Assembly: GCA_021816665.1 (NCBI GenBank)
Contig: JAKAXI010000171.1
Span: 1-5,263 of the forward strand
DNA: 5,263 nt
Source: Bacillota bacterium
GTDB taxonomy: Bacteria; Bacillota; Bacilli; Alicyclobacillales; Alicyclobacillaceae
Reading direction: 5' to 3'
The notes under the pieces are model-generated. The model saw only the letters and a program-made list of their open reading frames with translations. It was not told the DNA's origin and did no database searches. Made by a program: the position numbers and the translations under genes. Below, in pieces: positions 1-5,263 of the stretch (position 1 is the stretch's first letter; each line of letters starts with the position of its first letter).

Positions 1-1
1 G

Positions 2-487
2 CCTGAGCACGTGATCGGCGAGGAGTGTGTGAAAGTGAGCGCATTCCTCACCAAGCTCGGCTTGTCGACCGCGAAACTGGTCATCCCGTCCGTCGGAGTC
101 GAAGTGCTCGACGGGGACGGGGGCGGAGATGCAAGTCGCGGCGCGGGGCTGCATCGCGCGGGACAGCATGACGAACGCCGATACCGCATTGTCGCCGAGG
201 TTTCGAACGCCGGCTTCCTGCCGACATCGAGCACGGACAAAGGCAGGAAACTGTTGCTGGAAGGTGTGCGCGCGTTTATTGACGGTGATGTCGAGGTCGT
301 GGCAGGGTCGTCGCCAGTGGAGATCGGCCACCTGGACGGGTATGGCAGCCAGAGCACTTGGTCGCCGCAGACCACGCAGCGCGGCTATGCGGAGTGGGTG
401 GTGAAGGCAACACCGGGATCGACCGTGACTGTCGGCTTTGAAGGTCCGCGCGCGGGACGCGTAGTGCGTGAGGTGAAGCTGGGATAG
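2..487 (+). CDS. C-terminal fragment of a probable M14-family zinc metallopeptidase (5' end outside window)
   Basis: The reading frame is open from the left edge to the TAG at 485-487, so this is the last 161 codons of a longer gene. A GTG at position 11 is in frame but has no ribosome binding site and is unlikely to be the start. The visible protein has no zinc-binding or catalytic motif. It looks like the beta-rich tail that follows the catalytic domain in large bacterial M14 carboxypeptidase-like proteins: a stretch RYRIVAEVSNAGFLPTS (codons near 179-229), then KLLLEGVRA, GHLDGYGS, WSPQT and a final segment with PRAGRVVREVKL. If so, the full protein would be a secreted or cytoplasmic peptidase whose HxxE...H zinc site lies upstream of the window. 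Between VEVLDG and RYRIV there is a Gly/Arg/His-rich stretch of about 20 residues (116-178) that looks like an inserted loop. The family call rests on recalled motifs only; a generic beta-sandwich protein cannot be excluded. Confidence 0.6.
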   Translation, partial: PEHVIGEECVKVSAFLTKLGLSTAKLVIPSVGVEVLDGDGGGDASRGAGLHRAGQHDERRYRIVAEVSNAGFLPTSSTDKGRKLLLEGVRAFIDGDVEVVAGSSPVEIGHLDGYGSQSTWSPQTTQRGYAEWVVKATPGSTVTVGFEGPRAGRVVREVKLG

Positions 488-542
488 CGCGGTTCAGGGC
501 AGCTCGGCTTGGGCGGTTTAGGCCTCGGAGGATGCCGTGGGT

Positions 543-571
543 TTGGCGGATTGCGAAAGATAGGGTAAACT
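543..571 (+). promoter_or_regulatory. Candidate sigma-A promoter of the aldo/keto reductase gene
   Basis: TTGGCG at 543-548 and TAAACT at 566-571 are separated by exactly 17 bp. Each matches its consensus hexamer (TTGACA, TATAAT) at four of six positions. Transcription would begin near 578, leaving a leader of about 35 nt before the ATG at 615. It sits in the only AT-richer patch between the two genes. The match is modest, so this is a plausible but not proven promoter. Confidence 0.5.
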
Positions 572-582
572 AGAGTTCGGTG

Positions 583-593
583 CTAAACATTAG
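583..593. repeat. Short inverted repeat in the leader, possible operator
   Basis: CTAA at 583-586 and TTAG at 590-593 form a perfect 4-bp inverted repeat around ACA. The core TAAAC also occurs at 566-570 inside the candidate -10, so TAAACTAG (566-573) and TAAACATTAG (584-593) form an imperfect direct repeat 18 bp apart. A site just downstream of a promoter could bind a repressor, but arms this short can occur by chance. Confidence 0.25.
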
Positions 594-602
594 TAAGCAA
601 GC

Positions 603-607
603 GGAGG
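603..607 (+). promoter_or_regulatory. Ribosome binding site that sets the reductase start
   Basis: GGAGG at 603-607 is a near-perfect Shine-Dalgarno core. It lies 7 nt before the ATG at 615 and only 1 nt before the ATG at 609. The spacing favours 615 as the true start. Confidence 0.85.
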
Positions 608-614
608 GATGCAC

Positions 615-1490
615 ATGCCAGCCGAAAACACGTCGGCAAAACGTTCTGGGAGCTTTACCATCGGCGGCGATTTGACTGTGAATCGCCTCGGTTATGGCGC
701 CATGCAGTTGACGGGGCCTGGAATCTGGGGAGACCCACGAGACCCGGAGGAAGCTGTACGAGTCCTCCGTCGCGCGTTGGAACTAGACGTGACGTTTATC
801 GATACGGCGGATTCATATGGGCCGTTCGTCTCCGAAATGCTGATCAAAAAGGCGCTCCATCCGTACCCGAAGGACCTCGTCATTGCGACGAAGGCGGGAC
901 TCACCCGCTCCGGTCCGGACGACTGGCGCCCGGTTGGCCGTCCTGAGTATCTGCGTCAACAAGTGCACCTCAGTTTGCGTCACTTGGGTCTTGAGCGGAT
1001 TGACCTATTGCAGTTGCACCGGATTGACCCCAAGGTGCCGCTCGCGGAGCAGGTCGGCGAGTTGAAACTCCTGCAAGAGGAAGGGAAGATTCGCCACATT
1101 GGCCTCAGCGAAGTCACTGTGGAGCAGATTGAGGCGGCCAGCAAGATCGCGAAGATCGTCTCCGTCCAGAACCTGTACAATCTCGCGAAGCGCGACGCCG
1201 AGCCGGTCTTAGCGTACTGCGAAGCGAATCAGATCGCGTTCATTCCCTGGTTCCCGCTCGCGACCGGTCAGCTTGCCAAAGCGGGTGGACCCTTGGACGA
1301 AATGGCAAAGCGGCTCGATGTCAAACCGTCGCAACTGGCCTTGGCGTGGTTGCTGAAGCGCTCACCTGTCATGTTGCCGATTCCGGGCACGTCGTCTGTC
1401 GCGCACTTGGAGGAAAACATGGCGGCTGCAGGCATTGAACTCAGCGATGCTGACTTCGAAACGTTGTTGGATGTGACGACAGCGAAGTAA
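615..1490 (+). CDS. Aldo/keto reductase (PdxI-like NADPH-dependent oxidoreductase)
   Basis: A complete cytoplasmic enzyme of 291 residues, the usual length for a short-form TIM-barrel aldo/keto reductase, which reduces carbonyls to alcohols with NAD(P)H. The catalytic tetrad is all visible: Asp63 and Tyr68 in DTADSYG, Lys93 in IATKAG and His135 in LQLHR. The N-terminal [14 protein letters not shown] (residues 23-36) and the cofactor-site region [13 protein letters not shown] (256-268) are both present. Overall wording ([29 protein letters not shown]) closely resembles E. coli PdxI (YdbC), a pyridoxal reductase, so a role in vitamin B6 salvage or general aldehyde detoxification is possible. 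Substrate cannot be read from sequence, hence no symbol. The start at 615 is chosen over the in-frame ATG at 609 because of the ribosome binding site spacing. A strong terminator 52 bp downstream and a candidate promoter upstream suggest a single-gene transcription unit. No anomaly is seen. Confidence 0.96.
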   Translation: MPAENTSAKRSGSFTIGGDLTVNRLGYGAMQLTGPGIWGDPRDPEEAVRVLRRALELDVTFIDTADSYGPFVSEMLIKKALHPYPKDLVIATKAGLTRSGPDDWRPVGRPEYLRQQVHLSLRHLGLERIDLLQLHRIDPKVPLAEQVGELKLLQEEGKIRHIGLSEVTVEQIEAASKIAKIVSVQNLYNLAKRDAEPVLAYCEANQIAFIPWFPLATGQLAKAGGPLDEMAKRLDVKPSQLALAWLLKRSPVMLPIPGTSSVAHLEENMAAAGIELSDADFETLLDVTTAK

Positions 1491-1504
1491 TTGGGTTCGC
1501 CACA

Positions 1505-1520
1505 GCGCATTTGTATGCGT
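1505..1520. repeat. Small hairpin after the reductase gene
   Basis: CGCAT (1506-1510) and ATGCG (1515-1519) pair perfectly around a TTGT loop, with a G-T wobble outside. It lies 14 bp after the reductase stop codon and before the main terminator. It has no T-tract, so it may only stabilise the 3' end of the mRNA or be incidental. Confidence 0.35.
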
Positions 1521-1542
1521 GAATAACCGCTACATTGTGCGG

Positions 1543-1574
1543 AGACGGCCACGGGGAACCGTGGTCGTCTTTTC
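1543..1574 (+). terminator. Rho-independent terminator of the reductase gene
   Basis: A 12-bp stem is formed by 1543-1554 (AGACGGCCACGG) and 1559-1570 (CCGTGGTCGTCT), with one G-T wobble (1548 with 1565) and a GNRA-type GGAA tetraloop at 1555-1558. It runs straight into TTTT at 1570-1573. The T-tract is short but the stem is very stable. It separates the reductase from the tex transcription unit. Confidence 0.9.
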
Positions 1575-1659
1575 GATCGGTTCGTGACAAGTGGCTTTCG
1601 CGGTGTAGAGCTTCAGGCTGAATGAGTGTGGGTAGAGGATGCCGCAGTGTGCAGCGAGT

Positions 1660-1688
1660 CGGACGCACGGTGTACAACAGTGTACAAT
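1660..1688 (+). promoter_or_regulatory. Candidate promoter of tex
   Basis: TACAAT at 1683-1688 matches the -10 consensus at five of six positions. Seventeen bp upstream, CGGACG at 1660-1665 keeps the GAC core of TTGACA (three of six). Transcription would start near 1695, about 28 nt before the TTG start at 1723. The ATG at 1639 would lie upstream of this promoter, which argues against it as the start. The -35 is weak, so an activator may be needed or the -10 may dominate. Confidence 0.55.
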
Positions 1689-1690
1689 AG
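1671..1690. repeat. Tandem 10-bp direct repeat overlapping the tex -10
   Basis: TGTACAACAG (1671-1680) is followed at once by TGTACAATAG (1681-1690), identical at nine of ten positions and with a period of about one helical turn. Each copy holds the self-complementary TGTACA. The second copy contains the -10 hexamer, so a protein bound here would block RNA polymerase. Its role as an operator is inferred from position only. Confidence 0.5.
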
Positions 1691-1707
1691 ACGTTACATG
1701 TGCCAAG

Positions 1708-1713
1708 AAAGGA
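1708..1713 (+). promoter_or_regulatory. Ribosome binding site of tex
   Basis: AAAGGA at 1708-1713 is the only purine-rich Shine-Dalgarno-like site near the Tex N-terminus. It lies 9 nt before TTG 1723 and 6 nt before an in-frame CTG at 1720. The ATG at 1639 has GTAGAGG directly abutting it with no spacer, which is unfavourable. Confidence 0.7.
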
Positions 1714-1722
1714 CGATTCCTG

Positions 1723-4041
1723 TTGTACGAGTTGAAAACCCCTGACTATCCGGCCGTGATCGCACGGACCTTAAATCTGAAAGTACAGCAGGTACGCGCT
1801 GCAGTACGACTGATGGACGAGGGCAACACGATCCCGTTCATCGCACGCTACCGCAAAGAGATGACGGGCGAACTCGACGAAGTCCAGTTGCGAGACATTT
1901 CTGCCACCTACGAGTCCGAGCAGAACCTGTTTACGCGAAAGTCTGACGTGCTTCGCCTGCTCGAGGAACAAGGTGTACTGGCGGACGAAGCAACCGCGCA
2001 GGCCTTGGTGCCGAAGATCACGGAGGCGGCCACACTGACCGCCGTCGACGACCTGTATCGCCCGTATCGCCCGAAGCGCCAGACGCGAGCTTCCGTCGCG
2101 CGAGACCGGGGACTCGAACCGCTCGCGAACTGGCTTGAGCAGGCTGAGCCGAAGACGCCCGCCGACATGGTGGCGAACGAGGCGCTGCTCTACGTCGCGG
2201 AAGACGGCGAAGTGCCGAGCACCGACGCGGCGATTGCGGGCGCACTCGACATACTCGCGGAGCGCATCGCCGACGACGCGGACAACCGCCAGTACATACG
2301 GGACATCACGACCAAGCGCGGGCAGATGCAGAGTACCGCGGTCGATCCGGCTGCAGAAACCGTCTATGAGATGTACTACGACTTTTCGGAACCGCTGGCG
2401 AAGCTGCCGCCGCACCGCGTGCTCGCGATCAACCGCGGCGAGCGCGAAGAGGTGCTGCGCGTGTCAGTCGCTGCGCCGGAGGAGGAGATTCTTGCCTACC
2501 TCTACCGTCGATACACCGACCGTCGCGCAGGGGACGGCCGTGCAACTGGCGGCGCTTCGGTGGTTAGTCGTTCCAGTGCCGACCGCGCAGGGACCAGCCG
2601 GACTGGAGTCGACGTCGAGTCGAGGCCCGACTACAGCGAGGGCAGCGTCGGCGCTCTGCGTCAGGCGGCGTGCGCAGACGCGTACAAGCGGCTGATCGCC
2701 CCTTCTGTCGCCCGTGAGGTGCGGGCAACGCTGACCGAGCAGGCTGAGGCGCACGCCATTCAGATCTTCGGCACGAACCTGCGCCACCTGCTTCTGCAAC
2801 CACCGCTGCGCGGCAAACGGGTGCTTGGCGTCGACCCCGCCTACCGCACCGGCTGTAAACTCGCCGCCGTGGATGACACGGGAAAGTTGCTGGAGGTCGG
2901 CGTGATCTACCCGACCCCGCCGCAAAACCGCGTCGAAGAGGCGGCCGCTCGCGTACTGGAACTGATTCGCACCTACCAGATTGAACTGGTCGCAATCGGC
3001 AACGGTACTGCGTCGCGCGAGACCGAGGCGTTCATCGCCGAGTGTGTTCGCCGCTACCGGGAAGCGAGTGGAGAGACGGTGCCGTACGTGATGGTTTCGG
3101 AGGCGGGCGCGAGCGTGTACTCCGCGTCGCCGCTCGCTGGTGAAGAGTTTCCAGAGCTCGATGTGTCGGAACGGAGCGCGATCTCGATCGCTCGTCGCCT
3201 CCAGGACCCGCTCGCGGAGTTGGTTCGGATTGACCCGAAGTCGATCGGCGTCGGCCAGTATCAGCACGATGTGTCGCAAAAAGAGCTCGGGCAGCAGCTC
3301 GGCGCTGTGGTTGAAAGCGTCGTGAACCAAGTCGGCGTTGACGTGAACACGGCATCTCCGAGCTTGCTGGCGTACGTGTCCGGTCTCAACCGGACAGCGG
3401 CCAAAAACATCGTGCAGTACCGCGACGAAAACGGGCGGTTTCGCGATCGCAAAGCCCTCTCCCGCGTCCCGCGCATTGGACCAAAGACACTTGAGCAGTG
3501 CGTTGGCTTCCTGCGGATTGTCGACGGCTACAACGTGCTTGACGCGACACCGATTCACCCGGAGTCCTACGACGTGGTCGCTAAGCTGCTGCAGCGGACG
3601 GGTGAAACCGGGGCTGCACTGGCCGACACAAGGGCTCGGTCGGAGTGGCTGCGGCGTTTGCGGTCGGAGCCGGTTGACCAGCTGGCTGAGGAAGTTGGCG
3701 TTGGCATACCGACCCTGCGCGACATCTTGGAGGCGCTCGAGCGGCCAGGTCGAGACCCGCGAGACGATGTGCCAGCGCCAATTCTTCGCACGGATGTGTT
3801 GAAGCTCGAAGACCTTTCCGTTGGCATGGAGTTGACCGGGACGGTGCGCAACGTCGTCGATTTCGGCGCGTTTGTCGACGTCGGCGTTAAGAACGACGGA
3901 CTCGTTCATATTTCCCAACTCTCAGATCGGTTTGTGAAACACCCAACCGACGTCGTGGCGGTTGGCGACATCGTCAAGGTCCGCGTGACACAAGTCGACG
4001 TGGCGCGCGGCCGTTTGGGTTTGTCGATGAAGTCTGTGTAA
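1723..4041 (+). CDS. tex: Tex: RNA-binding transcription accessory protein with S1 domain
   Basis: A complete 772-residue Tex protein, a cytoplasmic nucleic-acid-binding factor related to the core of eukaryotic Spt6. Visible in order: the helical N-terminal region with NTIPFIARYRKEMTGELDE and DLYRPYRPKR (residues about 110-119); the YqgF/RNase H-like domain starting at GVDPAYRTGCK (369-379); KSIGVGQYQHDVSQ (506-519); helix-hairpin-helix segments at about 538-600, with VNTAS, YRDENGRF and PRIGPKTLEQ; DATPIHPESY (607-616); and a C-terminal S1 RNA-binding domain (about 699-770) with GTVRNVVDFGAFVDVG and GLVHISQLS. The start is taken as TTG 1723 because of the ribosome binding site at 1708-1713 and the promoter position. 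The frame is open back to ATG 1639, which would add 28 unconserved-looking residues. Residues about 267-307 are a low-complexity Arg/Gly/Ser/Asp-rich insertion not expected in the family. Codon phase and base composition otherwise match the neighbours. The identification is very secure; the exact start is less so. Confidence 0.97.
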   Translation: MYELKTPDYPAVIARTLNLKVQQVRAAVRLMDEGNTIPFIARYRKEMTGELDEVQLRDISATYESEQNLFTRKSDVLRLLEEQGVLADEATAQALVPKITEAATLTAVDDLYRPYRPKRQTRASVARDRGLEPLANWLEQAEPKTPADMVANEALLYVAEDGEVPSTDAAIAGALDILAERIADDADNRQYIRDITTKRGQMQSTAVDPAAETVYEMYYDFSEPLAKLPPHRVLAINRGEREEVLRVSVAAPEEEILAYLYRRYTDRRAGDGRATGGASVVSRSSADRAGTSRTGVDVESRPDYSEGSVGALRQAACADAYKRLIAPSVAREVRATLTEQAEAHAIQIFGTNLRHLLLQPPLRGKRVLGVDPAYRTGCKLAAVDDTGKLLEVGVIYPTPPQNRVEEAAARVLELIRTYQIELVAIGNGTASRETEAFIAECVRRYREASGETVPYVMVSEAGASVYSASPLAGEEFPELDVSERSAISIARRLQDPLAELVRIDPKSIGVGQYQHDVSQKELGQQLGAVVESVVNQVGVDVNTASPSLLAYVSGLNRTAAKNIVQYRDENGRFRDRKALSRVPRIGPKTLEQCVGFLRIVDGYNVLDATPIHPESYDVVAKLLQRTGETGAALADTRARSEWLRRLRSEPVDQLAEEVGVGIPTLRDILEALERPGRDPRDDVPAPILRTDVLKLEDLSVGMELTGTVRNVVDFGAFVDVGVKNDGLVHISQLSDRFVKHPTDVVAVGDIVKVRVTQVDVARGRLGLSMKSV
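2518..2643 (+). other. Low-complexity insertion within tex
   Basis: This segment encodes roughly residues 266-307, between EEEILAYLYRRY and the conserved ALRQAACADAYKRLIAPS. Family members usually pass between those two blocks with a much shorter linker. The insert is rich in Arg, Gly, Ser, Asp and Thr with few large hydrophobic residues, so it is probably a disordered loop. It contains an internal near-repeat, DRRAGDGRATG (from 2518) and DRAGTSRTG (from 2581), also visible in the DNA as GACCGTCGCGCAGGGGAC against GACCGCGCAGGGACC. The reading frame is kept. Confidence 0.6.
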
Positions 4042-4108
4042 ATCCTGACAGGGCCGGAGCGGGTGCAGGGGTGTGTCGAGAGGCGTCGGAATTGCTCCTG
4101 AAAAGCGT

Positions 4109-4151
4109 GGGAAATGTTCGGGGAATACCACGGTTGTGGTCGACATTTCCC
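4109..4151. repeat. Imperfect long hairpin of the palindrome cluster
   Basis: GGGAAATGT (4109-4117) pairs perfectly with ACATTTCCC (4143-4151). Nested inside, ACCAC (4127-4131) pairs with GTGGT (4136-4140) around a GGTT loop. The right outer arm is shared with the 24-bp palindrome next to it, so the two structures would compete. No T-tract follows. Confidence 0.75.
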
Positions 4152-4163
4152 GGGAAATGTCGA
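4140..4163. repeat. Perfect 24-bp palindrome
   Basis: The half-site TCGACATTTCCC (4140-4151) is followed with no spacer by its exact reverse complement (4152-4163). A palindrome this long without a loop is better suited to protein binding as a symmetric DNA site, or to cruciform formation, than to a simple RNA hairpin. It lies about 100 bp past the tex stop codon, between convergent genes. Confidence 0.9.
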
Positions 4164-4173
4164 ACGAGATCGG

Positions 4174-4198
4174 CGGGGAAATGAACATCATTTCCCCG
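4174..4198. repeat. Perfect hairpin with 10-bp arms
   Basis: CGGGGAAATG (4174-4183) and CATTTCCCCG (4189-4198) are exact reverse complements around the 5-nt loop AACAT. The arms repeat the GGGAAATG motif of the two preceding palindromes. There is no T-tract on either side, so it is not a canonical terminator, though the cluster as a whole could still slow transcription from both converging sides. Confidence 0.85.
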
Positions 4199-4231
4199 AA
4201 CGCGGCAAGAGAAACACGGCCCAGGCTCGGT

Positions 4232-5262
4232 GGATGCGCTGAGTAGCGCTTTGGACGCGCGCCGGCTGCACACTACAGGCCGAGTCGTTCTTCCCTGCAT
4301 CGACGTCGCTGTGGTCGAGACGCAGCGGACGCTGCTGACGACGAAGAACAGCGGCACGATGACGCCAAACAGACTCGGGTGAATCGCGATCACGCCGAGC
4401 AACGCGACTCCCGCCACACTTGCCAGCGCGAGTCCACCTCTTAGGATGGACCGCTCTGTGTACCTCTTGACCAATCTCCCAGCCACCTGGCTCGACAGGA
4501 TGATCCCCGCCCCGTTCACGGCGAACACCACGCTGAACATCTGCGCCGAAATCCCAAACGTGTTCTGCAACACAAATGGCGACCCGGAAATGTACCCGAA
4601 CATCGCCACGAACACCAGCCCCTGTGAGCTCGCGTAACCCATGAACGCGCGATCGCGCAGCAGTCGCCCGAACGTCGCGAACGTGTGCCCCACTCCGCCG
4701 GAAGAACGTTTAGCTTGGGCAATGTCTCGCGCAGAAACGCGACGACGGACAGCGTGATCACGATGCTCACCACACCGAGCACCACAAACACCCCGCGCCA
4801 ACTGGTGAAGCGCAGCAATTGCCCGCCGATGACTGGCGCGGCGATTGGCGCGACGCCGTTGACGAGCATCAAAAGCGCGTAAAATCGCGTCAACTCAGTC
4901 CCGGAGTAGACGTCACGGGTCGCCGCCCGAGCGATCACGATGCCAAACGCACCGGACAGCCCCTGCAGCAGGCGAATCGTGATCAGAAGCCAAACTGAAG
5001 GCGCAACCGTGCACAAAAACGCGGTCACGGTGTAGAGGACCATGCCGACAATGAGCGGTCGGCGGCGGCCGAAGCGGTCACTGAGTGGCCCGCCGACGAG
5101 TTGACCGAGCGCGAGACCGAGCAAACACATGGTCAGGCTCAATTGTGCGAGTGACGCGGTTGTGTGCAGTTGTCGTGCGAGCGCGGGGAGAGAAGGCAGG
5201 TACATATCGATCGACAGCGGGGCTAGGCCTGTGAGCGCCCCGCACAGGAGCGCCATACCATA
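4232..5262 (-). pseudogene. Broken Bcr/CflA-type multidrug efflux MFS transporter
   Basis: The first half reads from the right edge (ATG at 5256-5254; the frame stays open upstream, so the start may be outside) to about 4720. It gives transmembrane segments 1-6, with PLSIDMYLPSLP, MFS motif A (GGPLSDRFGRRRP) and a VAPIAAPVIGG motif C region, as in proton-driven drug exporters of the inner membrane. After LRETLPK the frame fails. The frame lacking one base picks up with AKRSSGGVGHTF, GYASSQGL, GYISGSPFVLQ and segments 7-10 down to about 4290. Adding one G to the GGG run at 4717-4719 would join the two as LPQAKRSSGG. Past MQG (4300-4295) similarity collapses; a hint of the usual AGxASALLG block survives as ALLSAS at 4249-4232. 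Segments 11 and 12, about 70 residues, are missing. The shifted frame then runs without a stop through the palindrome cluster to 3974, inside tex. A non-functional gene is most likely. A sequencing error could explain the frameshift but not the ruined end. Confidence 0.88.
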
Positions 5263-5263
5263 T

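Larger units (their letters stand above)
4116..4201. repeat. Outer inverted repeat enclosing the palindrome cluster
   Basis: GTTCGGGGAA (4116-4125) and TTCCCCGAAC (4192-4201) are exact 10-bp reverse complements lying 66 bp apart, with the small hairpin, the 24-bp palindrome and the second hairpin's left arm between them. This gives the 86-bp block an inverted-repeat-bounded form like a miniature element. No clear target-site duplication is seen beside these ends. Confidence 0.6.
4042..4231. other. Non-coding gap between convergent tex and transporter pseudogene
   Basis: No credible gene is present. The part next to tex (4042-4108) shows no clear terminator. The middle (4109-4201) is the palindrome cluster described separately. 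The stretch 4202-4231 shows nothing recognisable and is probably decayed transporter sequence. Confidence 0.7.

Noticed and set aside
524..532. Small CCTCGGAGG-type inverted repeat as terminator of the peptidase gene
   Set aside because: Arms are only 4 bp with no T-tract; no convincing terminator is visible between 488 and 542.
609..611. ATG 609 as the reductase start
   Set aside because: Only 1 nt separates it from the GGAGG site, against 7 nt for ATG 615.
1771..2415. A 214-codon open frame on the - strand opposite the tex N-terminal region
   Set aside because: Same cause: a shadow of tex codon bias with an Arg-rich, motif-free product.
2464..3918. A 484-codon open frame on the - strand opposite tex
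   Set aside because: It is a mirror of the GC-biased third positions of tex. It is rich in Arg, His and Val, has no recognisable motif or ribosome binding site, and tex on the other strand is unmistakable.
4174..4198. Canonical rho-independent terminator for tex or the transporter
   Set aside because: The stem is perfect but no T-tract follows on either strand.
4109..4201. CRISPR-like array
   Set aside because: The motif copies alternate in orientation and lie at irregular distances, without equal repeats or uniform spacers.
4516..4715. Continuation of the first transporter frame after the frameshift
   Set aside because: The product turns into a Cys/Arg/Trp-rich sequence unlike any membrane protein, while the alternative frame gives the correct MFS second half.

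Overview
The window is GC-rich and coding-dense. It holds three genuine protein-coding regions on the + strand (one cut by the left edge) and a decayed transporter gene on the - strand that runs to or past the right edge. Strong purine-rich Shine-Dalgarno sites, a likely TTG start, a classic hairpin-plus-T-tract terminator and the wording of the Tex protein (a DPAYRTGCK motif) suggest a high-GC member of the Bacillota, perhaps related to Alicyclobacillus. That placement is inference; no rRNA or other marker is present.

Layout. Positions 2-487 (+) are the C-terminal end of a protein resembling the non-catalytic tail of large bacterial M14-type metallopeptidases. Positions 488-614 hold a candidate promoter and a good ribosome binding site. 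Positions 615-1490 (+) are a complete aldo/keto reductase of the PdxI-like type. Positions 1491-1722 carry a strong rho-independent terminator (1543-1573), then a candidate promoter whose -10 overlaps a tandem 10-bp repeat (1671-1690). Positions 1723-4041 (+) are a complete Tex protein (RNA-binding transcription accessory factor with an S1 domain) with an unusual low-complexity insertion. Positions 4042-4231 are non-coding and contain a tight cluster of palindromes built from variants of one motif, GGGAAATG. Positions 4232-5262 (-) are a Bcr/CflA-type drug-efflux MFS gene, broken by a one-base frameshift and with a ruined 3' end.

The genes do not form an obvious pathway. The terminator between the reductase and tex, and separate candidate promoters before each, indicate independent transcription units. 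tex and the transporter pseudogene converge on the palindrome cluster. The most notable unexplained element is that cluster at 4109-4201: a perfect 24-bp palindrome, two further hairpins and an outer inverted repeat, lying where the last transmembrane segments of the transporter should have been encoded. It looks like a small repeat element or the remnant of a mobile element, possibly linked to the loss of the transporter gene. I found no CRISPR array, RNA gene, intact mobile element or defence system.
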